NCBI RefSeq assembly: GCF_902459645.1
Contig: NZ_CABPSK010000002.1
Span: 186,001-250,000 of the forward strand
Direction of reading: 5' to 3'
Source of the DNA: Pandoraea pneumonica
GTDB taxonomy: Bacteria; Pseudomonadota; Gammaproteobacteria; Burkholderiales; Burkholderiaceae
Length of the DNA: 64,000 bases
Positions 29,140 through 40,896 of this stretch are shown here, piece by piece (position 1 is the stretch's first letter; each line of letters opens with the position of its first letter). A program made the position numbers and the translations under genes. The notes under the pieces were generated by a model that worked only from the letters and a program-made list of their open reading frames with translations, did not search any database and was not told where the DNA came from.

Positions 29140-29754
29140 TTATGCAGCGAGCGGCGAAATGTCCGTGCCATCCGGACCAGGCAAGGCTGCCGGGGCAACG
29201 GCGTCGGCCGGTGCCAGATCGGCGGCGTGTGCGTGTTTTGCTTTCCGTGTCTTACCGGCACGCGACGGCGGCGCGCAAAGTCCGCAAACATACTGACCGT
29301 GCGGTTCGTGTGCATGCGTGACGAAATGGCCGCCGCAGCGCGTGCACGGCGTCATTTGCAGCATCTTGCTGTCGAAGAAACGGACCAGCGTCCAGGCACG
29401 GGTAAACCCGAGCACCGCTTCCCAGCCGTGCAGTTCGACGTGCTCGAGATAGAGACGGTAGGCCTTGACGATGGCCTCGATGCCCTGGCAGCCGCCGTGA
29501 TGCACGAGGTGCCGGTAGATGTTGTGGAAAAGCGACGAGTGGATGTTCGGCAGCCAGGTCACGAACCAGTCGGTCGAGAACGGCAGCATGCCCTTGGGCG
29601 GCGAGGCCCCCTTGAGCTCTTTGTAGAGCTTGATAAGGCGATCGCGGCTAAGGCTCGTTTCCGCCTCCAGCAACTGGAGTCGGGCGCCGAGTTCGATCAG
29701 TTCGATGGCCAGCTGAATTTCACGGGCCTCGAGGACGACGCTTTTGGTACGCAT
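29140..29754 (-). CDS. flhC: Flagellar master regulator subunit FlhC
   Basis: FlhC forms the FlhD4C2 activator that turns on class II flagellar genes. The 204-residue protein has the N-terminal helical part ('ALEIRE'-type, here 'VLEAREIQLAIELIELGARL') and a zinc site with two CxxC pairs in 'TPCTRCGGHF' and 'YVCGLCAPP' near residues 138-163. A basic, Ala-rich tail follows. It lies 66 bp after flhD. FlhDC as master regulator, rather than FleQ/FlrA, fits beta-proteobacteria and enterics. Confidence 0.97.
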   Translation of the reverse strand: MRTKSVVLEAREIQLAIELIELGARLQLLEAETSLSRDRLIKLYKELKGASPPKGMLPFSTDWFVTWLPNIHSSLFHNIYRHLVHHGGCQGIEAIVKAYRLYLEHVELHGWEAVLGFTRAWTLVRFFDSKMLQMTPCTRCGGHFVTHAHEPHGQYVCGLCAPPSRAGKTRKAKHAHAADLAPADAVAPAALPGPDGTDISPLAA

Positions 29755-29820
29755 ATGCAGGCTTCCTGGCAGGTGACGCGGCGCGCTACCCCCGGGCAGC
29801 GCGCGAATTACATCGCGTAC

Positions 29821-30138
29821 TTAGCCGATCTGCTCGACGGGTTGCCCCGCGAGCAGAATCGATGCGTGCGACTGCTGCATACCCACGTCCTTCGCACCGT
29901 GCGTCAGGGTCGAGAGGATTACGTGGTCGTCAAAGCGAAATCGGCACAGAAGCTGGTTCGACCCCGCGAATTTGACGAGTTGTGCCAAGGTGAGACTGCC
30001 GAGCACGTCGGCAAGTTGGTCGCTGATGCCAAGGCGGAACATCGCCGCGGCACGGTCCTCGCGAATCAGGCGCTGGGCCAGTACGAGGTAGGAGAGATTC
30101 AACTCACGAATCTCATTCAGTGTTTCGCTGTTTCGCAT
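29821..30138 (-). CDS. flhD: Flagellar master regulator subunit FlhD
   Basis: FlhD is the partner of FlhC in the master activator. The 105-residue product has the family pattern '[20 protein letters not shown]' at about 9-28 and '[17 protein letters not shown]'. The length is close to E. coli FlhD (116). Its upstream region of about 500 bp has no gene and contains two clear dyads, so its transcription is probably controlled by several regulators. Confidence 0.96.
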   Translation of the reverse strand: MRNSETLNEIRELNLSYLVLAQRLIREDRAAAMFRLGISDQLADVLGSLTLAQLVKFAGSNQLLCRFRFDDHVILSTLTHGAKDVGMQQSHASILLAGQPVEQIG

Positions 30139-30264
30139 GCGGCCCCCCGGCGCAATGGATGATCTGGCGGTACTACTGCAATTTCCCTCGCATTGTGGAT
30201 AAAGGCGAAAGATAAAGAAATCGGAGAAAAACTACATGAAGGGGCAAGAAAAGCGGAAGTTTTT

Positions 30265-30283
30265 TGTAGGAGTTTTTCCTACA
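30265..30283. promoter_or_regulatory. Dyad TGTAGGA-N5-TCCTACA upstream of flhD
   Basis: Perfect 7-bp arms around GTTTT lie 127 bp before the flhD start. The shape (TAGGA...TCCTA) resembles sites of NarL/FixJ/LuxR-type regulators such as the RcsB or GacA families, but no regulator can be named. Confidence 0.6.
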
Positions 30284-30505
30284 GGCGGGGCGCGAGCTGC
30301 CCCTGCGATGCATTCGGGGGGAATGATCGGGTGTGAAAAGACGCGGCTTCACAGGCATGTCACGAAGCTGCGCTCTACTACTCATCTGTATTTCGGCACT
30401 GGCGCGCCGAACTTTAGCCATCTTTTGCAAAAATTTTGGGGGGCTTTTGCAAAGCGGCTGGATCGTACTTTGCCGACCGGTTTCACGCCGGAACAGTGCA
30501 ATTAC

Positions 30506-30532
30506 AAAGTGTTACAGGTGTAGTAACACTTT
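30506..30532. promoter_or_regulatory. Dyad AAAGTGTTAC-N7-GTAACACTTT
   Basis: This perfect 10-bp inverted repeat with a 7-base spacer lies 368 bp before flhD and 113 bp after the efflux-pump stop. The arms are AT-rich and no T-run follows, so an operator is more likely than a terminator. Confidence 0.6.
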
Positions 30533-30645
30533 CCGAATCCCAGGTTTGGAAGGAAAGCTCGGGCAAAGTTCCCTAACGCGAGGCAACGCTCGCGCCCGAT
30601 GTGGGCGAATCAGCACCGATCAGGCGCCGACATGCGCGCCCGAAG

Positions 30646-31860
30646 TCATGCCTTGCCCGGTGCGGGCGGCAGCGCCGCCGGACCTGCGCGGCGAATCAAG
30701 ACGGTGTGGAAACACCACGACAGCACGCCGCACACGGCGATCACGGCCGCCATCGGCACTGCCGAGCGGGCATGCAACATCCCCACTGCCGCACCAGCGC
30801 TTGCCGCTGCGAGGAACTGCAACGCGCCCAACAAAGCCGAGGCTGCACCCGCCCGTTGGTGCTGGCGGTTGAGCGCTTCAGCCACAGCGTTCGGCTGCGA
30901 GAAGCCAAGGCTGGCCACATAAGCGAAGAGCGGCACCATCAAGCCCATCAGCCCACCGAGCTTCAGACCCGCGACGGCCAGCAGCACCAACCCAAGGATT
31001 GCGACCAGATTGTTGGTACGGCGCAACACATCGGCCGGACGGCGTTTGCGCAGCAAGTGCGCGTTGATCTGTGAGCCGAAGATGATGCCGCAGGCGTTCA
31101 GGCCGAACAGCCACCCGTAGTTCGCCGGGTCGACCCCGTAGAGATTGATGAAGACGAACGGCGACCCCGTGATGTACGCGAACATGCCCGCCTGTGCCAC
31201 GCCACCGGCCAGCGCGTTGCCCATGAACTCGCGGTCACGGACGAGCACGCCGTAGTTATGCCAAGCCGTCGCGAGCCAGTGACGGGCCTGTTTGGCCGCG
31301 TGGCGGGTCTCGGGCAACCAATACACGGACATGGCAAAGCAGATAGCGCCGAAGACCGTCAGGCCCCAGAAAATCCAGCGCCAGCCGACGAACATCAGTA
31401 CCTGACCGCCGACGAGCGGCGCGAGGATGGGCGCGGCGCCCATGATGAGCGTCATGCGCGATAGCACACGGGCGACGGTGTTCGTGTCGAACAGGTCGCG
31501 CGCCATCGCACGGGCGATCACGAAACAGGCACAGCCGCCCACCGCTTGAATGAAGCGGCAAACGATCAGCGTTTCGATATTGGGAGAGAGAGCACAGCCC
31601 GCCGATGCGAGCGTATAGAGCGCGAGCCCAGCGTAGAGCGGGCGTTTGCGGCCGAACCGGTCAGCCAGCGGCCCGTGTAGCAACTGCCCGAGGCCCAGCC
31701 CGATGAAGAACGATGCCAGCGTGAACTGTGCCGCCGCGTCCGTCGTGTTCAGTTCCCGCGCAATGGCAGGCAACGCCGGCAGATACATGTCGATCGACAA
31801 CGAGCCGATAGCCGACAGAATGCCGAGAACGAAGACGGTACGGAGGTAGTTGGTGGGCAT
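30646..31860 (-). CDS. Bcr/CflA-family multidrug efflux MFS transporter
   Basis: This is a 12-helix major facilitator protein of about 404 residues. The start at 31860 (MPTNYLRTV) is preferred because AGGTG lies six bases upstream; a GTG at 31869 is also possible. Helix 1 contains 'SIDMYLPALPAIARELN', helices 2-3 the motif 'GPLADRFGRKRPL', and helix 4 'RFIQAVGGCACFVIARAMAR', which together mark the Bcr/CflA drug-resistance subfamily. It would export drugs by proton antiport. A strong inverted repeat lies directly over the ribosome binding site. Confidence 0.92.
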   Translation of the reverse strand: MPTNYLRTVFVLGILSAIGSLSIDMYLPALPAIARELNTTDAAAQFTLASFFIGLGLGQLLHGPLADRFGRKRPLYAGLALYTLASAGCALSPNIETLIVCRFIQAVGGCACFVIARAMARDLFDTNTVARVLSRMTLIMGAAPILAPLVGGQVLMFVGWRWIFWGLTVFGAICFAMSVYWLPETRHAAKQARHWLATAWHNYGVLVRDREFMGNALAGGVAQAGMFAYITGSPFVFINLYGVDPANYGWLFGLNACGIIFGSQINAHLLRKRRPADVLRRTNNLVAILGLVLLAVAGLKLGGLMGLMVPLFAYVASLGFSQPNAVAEALNRQHQRAGAASALLGALQFLAAASAGAAVGMLHARSAVPMAAVIAVCGVLSWCFHTVLIRRAGPAALPPAPGKA

Positions 31861-31862
31861 GG

Positions 31863-31910
31863 CGGGCACCTAGGGTAATCCCGAATCATACGTGATTGTC
31901 CAGGTGCCCG
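31863..31910 (-). promoter_or_regulatory. Hairpin covering the ribosome binding site of the efflux pump
   Basis: On the minus-strand transcript CGGGCACCT (31902-31910) pairs perfectly with AGGTGCCCG (31863-31871), so the AGGTG ribosome binding site is in the stem. An inner 5-bp stem (AATCA/TGATT) with a four-base loop sits between the arms. There is no T-run, so a simple terminator for the upstream gene is less likely. Confidence 0.55.
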
Positions 31911-31925
31911 TCGGGAGTGGGCCTG

Positions 31926-33644
31926 TCAGGCCGTTTTTTCCTCGCTAAGTCCGAGCGACTCGACCATTTGTTCGCGCATGATGAATTTTTGCACCTTGCC
32001 CGTGACAGTCATCGGCATGTCGTCGACGAAACGGATATACCGCGGCACCTTGTAGTGGGCGATCTGATCCTTGCAGAACTCGCGGATATCGTCTTCCGTG
32101 GCGCTCTGCCCCGGCTTGAGCACGATCCACGCGCAGACTTCCTCGCCGTACTTCGGATCGGGCACGCCGAACACTTGCACCGCCTGAATCTTCGGATGTC
32201 GGAACAAGAACTCCTCGATCTCGCGCGGGTAAATGTTCTCGCCGCCGCGAATGAGCATGTCCTTCACCCGGCCGACGATGTTGCAGTAGCCGTCCTCGTC
32301 GATGGTGGCGAGATCGCCGGTGTGCATCCAGCCGTCGCGGATCGCGTCGCGCGTGCGCGGCTCGTCATCCCAATAGCCCTGCATCACGGAGTAGCCCTTC
32401 GTGCACAACTCGCCCTTTTCGCCCACCGGCACGATCTCGCCTGCGGCATCCACCAGCTTGACTTCGAGGTGCGGCTGAACGCGGCCCACGGTGCTCACGC
32501 GCTTTTCCAGCGGGTCGGTCGTCGTGGTCTGGAACGACACCGGGCTGGTTTCCGTCATGCCGTAAGCGATCGTCACTTGGCCCATGTGCATCTGGCTGAT
32601 CACGCGCTTCATCGTTTCGATCGGACACGGCGAGCCCGCCATGATACCGGTGCGCAGCGTGTCGAAATGGTAATTGCCGAAGTCTGGGTGATCGAGCTGC
32701 GCAATGAACATCGTCGGCACGCCGTGCAGCGCCGTACAGCTTTCTTCCGACACGGCCGCCATGGTCGCCTTCGGATCGAACGCCTCGCCCGGGAAGACCA
32801 TCGTCGCGCCCGTCGACACGCACGCCAACACCGCGAGCACCATGCCGAAGCAGTGATAGAACGGCACCGGAATGCACAGGCTGTCGTGCTCGGAGAACTT
32901 CATCGCCATCGCGATGAAGCGCGCGTTATTCACGATGTTGTGGTGCGTGAGCGTCGCGCCCTTCGGGTTGCCGGTGGTGCCGCTGGTGAACTGGATGTTG
33001 ATCGCGTCGTGGCAATCGAGCGCGTCGGAGATGGCGCGCAATTTGTCGAGGCTCGCGTCGGCACCAAGCGTCACGACGTCGCTGAAGTTCATCATCCCCG
33101 GCGTGATGCCCGTGCCCATGCGAATGATCGTGGTGAGCGTGGGCAACTTCTCGGACTTCAGCAGGCCCGGTTTGCTGTGTGCCAGCTCGGGGGCGAGCAC
33201 GTTCAGCATGTCGAGGTAACGCGACGACTTGAACGACTCGGCGGCGACCAGCGCTTTGCAGCCGACTTTGTTGATCGCGTATTCGAGTTCTGCCAGCCGA
33301 TAGGCCGGGTTGATGTTCACGAGCACGAGACCCACGCGCGCGGTCGCAAACTGCGTGACGAGCCATTCGACGCGATTCGGCGACCAGATGCCGACGCGAT
33401 CGCCCTTCTTCAGTCCCAGCGCAATCAGCCCGGCAGCGAAGGTGTCGACGTGCGCGATGAATTCGCGCCACGTCCAATCGACTGCCTGCTCGCGGAACAC
33501 CACCGCCTGACGCTCAGGAAACGTCGAAGCGGTCTCGGCGAGCAGACCGAACACTGTGAGCGATGAGAGCGGCACCGTCGTGTCGCCCTTCACATACGAC
33601 AACCCGTTACGTGGGACTACGCCTGCAACTTCCCGGCTTTCCAT
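31926..33644 (-). CDS. AMP-forming acyl-CoA synthetase
   Basis: This enzyme activates a carboxylic acid to its CoA thioester with ATP. The start at 33644 (MESREVAG) has AGGAGAC eight bases upstream; earlier in-frame starts are unsupported. The 572-residue ANL-superfamily protein has the P-loop-like motif '[18 protein letters not shown]', the 'YGMTETSP' motif, '[20 protein letters not shown]' and the C-terminal '[12 protein letters not shown]' lysine motif, all intact. The family (COG0318) covers medium-chain and branched acids. A perfect LiuR-like palindrome lies upstream, which hints at a role in branched-chain amino acid or short-acid catabolism (inference). Confidence 0.92.
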   Translation of the reverse strand: MESREVAGVVPRNGLSYVKGDTTVPLSSLTVFGLLAETASTFPERQAVVFREQAVDWTWREFIAHVDTFAAGLIALGLKKGDRVGIWSPNRVEWLVTQFATARVGLVLVNINPAYRLAELEYAINKVGCKALVAAESFKSSRYLDMLNVLAPELAHSKPGLLKSEKLPTLTTIIRMGTGITPGMMNFSDVVTLGADASLDKLRAISDALDCHDAINIQFTSGTTGNPKGATLTHHNIVNNARFIAMAMKFSEHDSLCIPVPFYHCFGMVLAVLACVSTGATMVFPGEAFDPKATMAAVSEESCTALHGVPTMFIAQLDHPDFGNYHFDTLRTGIMAGSPCPIETMKRVISQMHMGQVTIAYGMTETSPVSFQTTTTDPLEKRVSTVGRVQPHLEVKLVDAAGEIVPVGEKGELCTKGYSVMQGYWDDEPRTRDAIRDGWMHTGDLATIDEDGYCNIVGRVKDMLIRGGENIYPREIEEFLFRHPKIQAVQVFGVPDPKYGEEVCAWIVLKPGQSATEDDIREFCKDQIAHYKVPRYIRFVDDMPMTVTGKVQKFIMREQMVESLGLSEEKTA

Positions 33645-33752
33645 GCTTTTGTCTCCTGATACTGAAGCCATGCTGAAATAGCGAAATGCTGTCGCGCCCG
33701 GCACTACCGTTGGCTGGTCTTTACAACAATAGCGCGTCACGCTGCGTTGACG

Positions 33753-33768
33753 TTTACGTTAACGTAAA
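33753..33768. promoter_or_regulatory. LiuR-like operator palindrome
   Basis: TTTACGTTAACGTAAA is a perfect 16-bp palindrome 109 bp before the acyl-CoA synthetase start. It resembles, from memory, the published site of LiuR, the MerR-type regulator of branched-chain amino acid and short-acid catabolism in proteobacteria. No liuR gene is in the window. Confidence 0.7.
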
Positions 33769-33816
33769 TCGAGTGACGTAACGAGTGGGGATGGCCCTGA
33801 GAAAGTGCGATGGATT

Positions 33817-33857
33817 GAAAAAACAAAAGCTCCACGCACTTTCATGCATGGAGCTTT
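33817..33857 (-). terminator. Terminator of the atp operon
   Basis: The stem AAAGCTCCA/TGGAGCTTT (extended with one mismatch) closes at 33826-33857. On the minus strand it is followed by TTTTGTTTTTTC. It lies 50-90 bp after the atpC stop and ends the atp transcript. Confidence 0.88.
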
Positions 33858-33908
33858 CTGCATCGTTCGTCACACCGACATTACGGTCGGCACGACGACA
33901 ACGCCAAT

Positions 33909-34328
33909 TTACAGCTTTGCCTTGCGCAGCTTGCTGATCGCAGCGAGTTGGGCGATCGCTTCGGCCAGTTCGGCTTGGGCTTTCGCGTACTCGATGTTCG
34001 AGTCTTTGTTCGCAAGTGCTTCTTCCGCGCGACGCTTGGCTTCGGCGGCTTTCGCCTCGTCCAGGTCTTTACCGCGGATAGCGGTGTCGGCGAGCACGGT
34101 CACCGTGTCCGGTTGCACTTCGAGAATGCCGCCTGCCACGAAGACGAAGTCCTCGTTGCCTGCTTCGTCCTCGATGCGCACGGCACCCGGCTTGATGCGC
34201 GTGATCAGCGGCGTGTGGCCGGGCAAAATGCCCAGCTCGCCGGCTTCGCCCGGCAGCGCCACAAAGCGCGCACGACCCGAGAAGATCTGCTCTTCTGCGC
34301 TGACGACGTCTACGTGAATGGTTGCCAT
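33909..34328 (-). CDS. atpC: ATP synthase epsilon subunit
   Basis: Epsilon is a central-stalk subunit of F1 that couples rotation and can inhibit ATP hydrolysis. The 139-residue protein has the N-terminal beta sandwich ('[20 protein letters not shown]', '[19 protein letters not shown]') and the C-terminal helical hairpin ('[20 protein letters not shown]'). The length matches E. coli (139). It is the last gene of the operon, 147 bp after atpD, the longest gap in the operon, and is followed by a terminator. Confidence 0.98.
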   Translation of the reverse strand: MATIHVDVVSAEEQIFSGRARFVALPGEAGELGILPGHTPLITRIKPGAVRIEDEAGNEDFVFVAGGILEVQPDTVTVLADTAIRGKDLDEAKAAEAKRRAEEALANKDSNIEYAKAQAELAEAIAQLAAISKLRKAKL

Positions 34329-34475
34329 AATCGCTCCCGTTGAGTGTGATGAAGCGGCAGGAGCATGAGCGCGGTCGTTACCGCCCTCGCCCCGCTACCC
34401 CGCCGTTCGACAGTCACCTGCCGGTGTGGCGCGCGCCTCGTGAGAGACCCTCGCCAACGCCCGGCACTCAACCGT

Positions 34476-35885
<1,410 letters not shown>

Positions 35886-35928
35886 TCAAATTCATTTCGC
35901 CTTGCGGCGCATCGGCCCGTGCCATCGC

Positions 35929-36816
35929 TTAAACAGCGGCGGCGCCACCCACGATTTCGGACAGTTCCTTCGTGATCGAAGCTTGACGGCCCTTGTTGTA
36001 GACCATCTGCAATTCACCGATCACGGTCTTCGCGTTGTCCGATGCGGCCTTCATGGCCACCATACGGGCGGACTGCTCCGACGCCATGTTCTCTGCGACT
36101 GCCTGATACACGACCGCTTCGACGTAGCGCACCAGCAGGGCATCCACCACCGTCTTTGCATCCGGTTCGTAGATGTAGTCCCACGAATGCTGAGCCGGCA
36201 CTGCGCTCGCTTCTTCCGATTGGCCTTCCAGCTTCTCGGGCAGCGGCAGCAGTTGTTCGACCACGGCTTCCTGCTTCATCGTGTTCACGAAGCGGTTGTA
36301 AGCCAGGTACACGGCATCGAGCTTGCCTTCGGCGTACGCGTCGAGCTGCACCTTCACGGCGCCGATCAACTTGTCGAGGTGCGGGGTGTCGCCCAGTTGC
36401 ACGACATGCGAGACCACCTTCGCGCCGATACGGTTCATGAAGCCGAAGCCCTTACCGCCGATAGCGGTCGCTTCGATCTTCAGGCCTTGCGCTTCGATTT
36501 CCTTCATCTTGCTCACCACGGCACGCAGCACGTTGGTGTTCAAGCCGCCGCACAGGCCCTTGTCCGTCGTCACCACGATGATGCCGGCCGCTTTCGCGTC
36601 CGCATGCTTCACCATGAACGGGTGGTGGTATTCCGGATTCGCCTGGCCCATATGCGCGGCGATCTGGCGTACCTTCTCAGCGTACGGCCGGGCATGACGC
36701 ATGCGTTCCTGCGCCTTGCGCATCTTCGACGCGGCCACCATTTCCATGGCCTTGGTGATCTTGCGCGTGTTTTGCACGCTCTTGATCTTGCCGCGAATTT
36801 CCTTCATTCCAGCCAT
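35929..36816 (-). CDS. atpG: ATP synthase gamma subunit
   Basis: Gamma is the rotating central shaft of F1. The 295-residue protein starts with the conserved N-terminal helix '[20 protein letters not shown]' (from residue 4) and '[16 protein letters not shown]', has '[20 protein letters not shown]' in the Rossmann-like part and ends with the long helix '[20 protein letters not shown]'. The order atpA-atpG-atpD-atpC is standard. Confidence 0.98.
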   Translation of the reverse strand: MAGMKEIRGKIKSVQNTRKITKAMEMVAASKMRKAQERMRHARPYAEKVRQIAAHMGQANPEYHHPFMVKHADAKAAGIIVVTTDKGLCGGLNTNVLRAVVSKMKEIEAQGLKIEATAIGGKGFGFMNRIGAKVVSHVVQLGDTPHLDKLIGAVKVQLDAYAEGKLDAVYLAYNRFVNTMKQEAVVEQLLPLPEKLEGQSEEASAVPAQHSWDYIYEPDAKTVVDALLVRYVEAVVYQAVAENMASEQSARMVAMKAASDNAKTVIGELQMVYNKGRQASITKELSEIVGGAAAV

Positions 36817-36904
36817 TGCTTACTCCTTGTCTCGGCGCGACGTCCGCTGTTGCCTGAACATCGCGCCTTCCCGGGTCCGTTGAATAGTTACCGATTCAAC
36901 CGGA

Positions 36905-38446
36905 TTAGTAAGCGCCGGTCTTCTTGAAGTCCTTGATCGCAGCGTGCAGGGCGGCTTCGTCGTCCTTCGAGAGATCTTTGGTCTCTTCGATACGGCCGAT
37001 GAGCGCGCCGTGGCTGGTCTTCAGAACTTCGCGCAGACCCTTTTCGAACGGCAGGACCTGAGCGATTTCGAGATCGTCCAGATAACCGTTGTTGGCGGCG
37101 AACAGCGACACGGCCAGTTCCCACACTTGCAGCGGCTGATACTGCGGCTGCTTGAGCAGTTCCGTCACGCGGCGACCGCGCTCCAGTTGCTTGCGGGTGG
37201 CTTCGTCCAGGTCCGAAGCGAACTGCGCGAACGCAGCCAGCTCACGGTACTGAGCCAAGTCGGTACGGATACCGCCCGACAGCTTCTTGACAACCTTCGT
37301 CTGAGCAGCACCACCAACGCGCGACACCGAAATACCGGCGTTAATTGCCGGACGGATACCTGCGTTGAAGAGGTCGGTTTCCAGGAAGATCTGGCCGTCG
37401 GTAATCGAAATCACGTTCGTCGGAACGAATGCGGTCACGTCACCGGCTTGCGTTTCAATGATCGGCAGTGCGGTCAGCGAGCCGCTTTGGCCCTTGATCG
37501 CGCCGTTCGTGAACTTCTCGACGTACTCTTCCGAGACGCGAGCGGCACGCTCGAGCAGACGCGAGTGCAGATAGAACACGTCACCCGGGTAAGCTTCACG
37601 GCCCGGCGGGCGGCGCAGCAGCAGCGAGATCTGACGGTAGGCCCAAGCTTGCTTGGTCAAGTCGTCATAAATGATCAGCGCGTCTTCGCCGCGGTCGCGG
37701 AAGTATTCGCCCATCGTGCAACCGGCGTACGGTGCGATGAACTGCATAGCGGCCGAGTCCGAAGCGGTGGCGGTCACGATGATGGTGTATTCCATCGCGC
37801 CCATCTCTTCGAGCTTGCGCACCACGTTCATGATCGACGAAGCCTTCTGGCCGATCGCGACGTAGACGCAGGTCACGCCCTTGCCCTTTTGCGAAATGAT
37901 CGTGTCGATGGCCACAGCGGTCTTACCCGTCTGACGGTCACCAATGATCAGCTCACGCTGGCCACGGCCGATCGGCACCATGGCGTCGATAGCCTTGGTA
38001 CCCGTTTGCAGCGGCTGCGACACCGACTTACGCCAAATCACGCCCGGGGCAATCTTTTCGATTGCGTCGGTCATCTTGGCATTGATCGGGCCCTTGCCAT
38101 CGATAGGCACGCCCAGCGCGTCAACGACGCGGCCTTTCAGTTCCGGACCGACCGGCACTTCCAGAATGCGGCCCGTGCACTTGACGGTGTCGCCTTCCGA
38201 GATGTGCTCGTATTCACCCAGAATCACGGCGCCGACAGAGTCGCGCTCGAGGTTCAGTGCCAGACCGAAGGTGTTGCCCGGGAATTCGAGCATTTCACCT
38301 TGCATCACGTCCGACAGGCCATGAATGCGGCAGATACCGTCAGTCACCGAAATCACGGTGCCTTCGTTACGGACTTCGGCGCCGCTCTCGAGACCTTGAA
38401 TCCGGCTCTTGATCAGTTCGCTGATTTCAGAGGGATTGAGTTGCAT
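36905..38446 (-). CDS. atpA: ATP synthase alpha subunit
   Basis: Alpha holds the non-catalytic nucleotide sites of F1. The 513-residue protein has the same length as E. coli AtpA. It shows the P-loop '[18 protein letters not shown]' (about 168-185) and the signature '[17 protein letters not shown]'. The N-terminus '[20 protein letters not shown]' is the delta-binding region. No defects are seen. Confidence 0.99.
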   Translation of the reverse strand: MQLNPSEISELIKSRIQGLESGAEVRNEGTVISVTDGICRIHGLSDVMQGEMLEFPGNTFGLALNLERDSVGAVILGEYEHISEGDTVKCTGRILEVPVGPELKGRVVDALGVPIDGKGPINAKMTDAIEKIAPGVIWRKSVSQPLQTGTKAIDAMVPIGRGQRELIIGDRQTGKTAVAIDTIISQKGKGVTCVYVAIGQKASSIMNVVRKLEEMGAMEYTIIVTATASDSAAMQFIAPYAGCTMGEYFRDRGEDALIIYDDLTKQAWAYRQISLLLRRPPGREAYPGDVFYLHSRLLERAARVSEEYVEKFTNGAIKGQSGSLTALPIIETQAGDVTAFVPTNVISITDGQIFLETDLFNAGIRPAINAGISVSRVGGAAQTKVVKKLSGGIRTDLAQYRELAAFAQFASDLDEATRKQLERGRRVTELLKQPQYQPLQVWELAVSLFAANNGYLDDLEIAQVLPFEKGLREVLKTSHGALIGRIEETKDLSKDDEAALHAAIKDFKKTGAY

Positions 38447-38497
38447 ATGTGCTCCTGATATTCAATTCTTGCCGTCGCAGGCGATTCGCGCCGGCCG

Positions 38498-39028
38498 TCA
38501 GGCCGTCAGCGACGTCCGCATGGCCGCCAGGCGGGCGCGCACCGAAGTGTCCAGCACCTCGTCGCCAACCACCACACGCACGCCACCGATCAGCGACGGA
38601 TCTACCGTCACGCTCGGGTTGAGCTTGCGGCCGAACTTGTGCTCGAGGCCCTTGACCAGCGAGGTCAGTTGCTCACCTTCGAGCGGGAAGGCGCTTTCGA
38701 TCGTGGCATCCGCCGAACCGGCGGCAGCGTTCTTCAACGCTTCGAACTGCTCGGCGACTTCCGGCATGGCAGCCAGACGACCGTTTTCGACCACAGCGGC
38801 GACGAAGTTGCGCACTTCGGCGTCGGTCGATTTCACGGCAGCCGTCAGCACGTCGACGACTTGCGCCGGCGTAACCTTGGGATCGTCGGCCAGATTGGCC
38901 ACTTCGGGAAGCGCTGCCACTTGCGCCAGTTCGCGCACCAGCTCCGACCAGCGATTCAGGTCACCGGCCTTGGCCACGCGGAACAACGCCTCAGCGTACG
39001 GACGAGCGATGGTTGCGAGTTCGGCCAT
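38498..39028 (-). CDS. atpH: ATP synthase delta subunit
   Basis: Delta joins F1 to the peripheral stalk. The 176-residue protein has the conserved N-terminal helical domain '[20 protein letters not shown]' and the C-terminal motif '[20 protein letters not shown]'. The length matches E. coli (177). It starts two bases after the atpF stop. Confidence 0.97.
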   Translation of the reverse strand: MAELATIARPYAEALFRVAKAGDLNRWSELVRELAQVAALPEVANLADDPKVTPAQVVDVLTAAVKSTDAEVRNFVAAVVENGRLAAMPEVAEQFEALKNAAAGSADATIESAFPLEGEQLTSLVKGLEHKFGRKLNPSVTVDPSLIGGVRVVVGDEVLDTSVRARLAAMRTSLTA

Positions 39029-39030
39029 GA

Positions 39031-39501
39031 TCAGAGCTCTGCCTTGAGTTGGTTCAGCAGGTCGGCGTGGGCCTTAGCGTCAACTTCACGCTTCAGGATT
39101 TGCTCGGCGCCCTTAACGGCCAGACCGGCAACTTCTTCGCGCAGCGATTCACGGACCTTGACGGCCTGGTTATCGGCTTCGGCTTTGGCGTTGGCGATGA
39201 TACGGGCAGCTTCGGCTTGCGCTTGCTGCTTGATCTCTTCGGCCACGGCCAGCGCGCGCTTCTCGGCGTCGGCAATACGCTTCGCGCCTTCGTCGCGGGC
39301 ATCCGCGAGCGCTTGCGTGGAGCGCTTGTTGGCGGCTTCGAGTTCGGCCTTGCCCTTATCGGCAGCAGCCAGACCGTCAGCGATTTTCTTCGCGCGTTCG
39401 TCGATAGCCTTGATCAGCGGCGGCCACACGAACTTCATCGTGAACCATGCCAGGATCAGAAACACGACGGTTTGCGCGAACAGAGTTGCGTTGATGTTCA
39501 C
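39031..39501 (-). CDS. atpF: ATP synthase b subunit
   Basis: Subunit b forms the peripheral stalk. The 156-residue protein has one N-terminal membrane helix ('[20 protein letters not shown]') and then a long Ala/Lys/Glu-rich right-handed coiled coil, as in E. coli b, which is the same length. A single b gene is present, as expected for non-photosynthetic bacteria. Confidence 0.98.
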   Translation of the reverse strand: MNINATLFAQTVVFLILAWFTMKFVWPPLIKAIDERAKKIADGLAAADKGKAELEAANKRSTQALADARDEGAKRIADAEKRALAVAEEIKQQAQAEAARIIANAKAEADNQAVKVRESLREEVAGLAVKGAEQILKREVDAKAHADLLNQLKAEL

Positions 39502-39626
39502 GGTGTTCCCTTTCGGTGTTGCGAGTCGATTGGCAAAACAGCGCGCCCCATTGTGCCAGCTGGCTTGGGCGCGCCGTTCATGTCCAGTGGGTCGCGCGGA
39601 TCAGTGCGCGACCATCCGAAAGAAAC

Positions 39627-39908
<282 letters not shown>

Positions 39909-39977
39909 TTAGAGACTTGAAACTTTAAATTTGAAAAACCGAAAAACTGGGAAACACGTAACAACCGCAACAACCGA

Positions 39978-40829
39978 TCAGTGATGGTCGTGCGCCTGGC
40001 CGATATACACCAGCGTGAGCATCATCATGATGAACGCTTGGAGCAACACGATCAGGATGTGGAAAATCGCCCATGCGGTGCCGGCGATGACATGACCGAC
40101 AAAACCCAGCACCGACGCATCTGCGCCAAAACTCCAGATACCACCCAACAGCGCGATCAGCAGGAACACCAGTTCACCGGCGTACATATTGCCGAACAGT
40201 CGCATACCGAGCGACACGGTCTTGGCACAGAATTCGATGAGGTTGAGCAGCAGGTTCGGGATCCACAGCAGGAAGTGGTTGCCGAACGGTGCCGTGAACA
40301 GCTCATGCATGAAGCCGCCCGCGCCCTTGATCTTGAAGCTGTAGTACAGCATCAGGATGAGCACGCCAACGGCGATACCGAGCGTGCCGTTCAAATCGGC
40401 CGTCGGGACAATACGATGGTGGGTAATGATCGAACCGAGGCCGACCCAGCCGATCACCTTCGACGGCAGGTCGACGGGCAGCAAGTCCAGCGAGTTCATG
40501 AGCGCGACCCAGACAAACACGGTCAGCGCGAGCGGGGCGATGAAGGCACGGTTGCCATGCACGATGCTCTTCGACTGGTCTTCAACCATTTCGACGAGCA
40601 TTTCGACCGCAGCTTGGAAACGGCCCGGCACACCCGAGGTGGCCTTACGGGCAGCCATCCACAGCAGGAAGCAGCCCAGCGCGCCCATCGCGATCGACCA
40701 GAACATGGTGTCCCAGTTGATGATCGAGAAATCGACGATATTCGTCTGCGTCGAGCTCGCGAGGTTTTGCAGGTGGTGCGAAATGTACTCCGACGGGTTC
40801 GGAGCGTGGCTACCGGCTTCTACTGACAT
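39978..40829 (-). CDS. atpB: ATP synthase a subunit
   Basis: Subunit a forms the proton half-channels next to the c ring. The start is taken at 40829 ([20 protein letters not shown]) by family similarity; a GTG at 40862 would add a short hydrophobic leader and has no clear ribosome site. The 283-residue protein has about six helices, with the essential arginine in '[15 protein letters not shown]' and the C-terminal helix '[20 protein letters not shown]'. It ends in a His/Asp-rich tail, as in other beta-proteobacteria. Confidence 0.97.
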   Translation of the reverse strand: MSVEAGSHAPNPSEYISHHLQNLASSTQTNIVDFSIINWDTMFWSIAMGALGCFLLWMAARKATSGVPGRFQAAVEMLVEMVEDQSKSIVHGNRAFIAPLALTVFVWVALMNSLDLLPVDLPSKVIGWVGLGSIITHHRIVPTADLNGTLGIAVGVLILMLYYSFKIKGAGGFMHELFTAPFGNHFLLWIPNLLLNLIEFCAKTVSLGMRLFGNMYAGELVFLLIALLGGIWSFGADASVLGFVGHVIAGTAWAIFHILIVLLQAFIMMMLTLVYIGQAHDHH

Positions 40830-40896
40830 AGCGATCAAACACCCAATTATGAAAATCCGCACACGGCAGCGCGCGACGCGTGAGCGGAATTGACCG

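Larger units (their letters stand above)
30139..30645. promoter_or_regulatory. Long upstream region of flhD
   Basis: About 500 bp without a credible gene separate flhD from the end of the efflux-pump gene; both are transcribed on the minus strand, so it contains the flhD promoter. It holds a DnaA-box-like TGTGGATAA at 30194-30202, the dyad TGTAGGA-N5-TCCTACA at 30265-30283, and a longer dyad at 30506-30532. I could not place a convincing -35/-10 pair. Confidence 0.6.
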
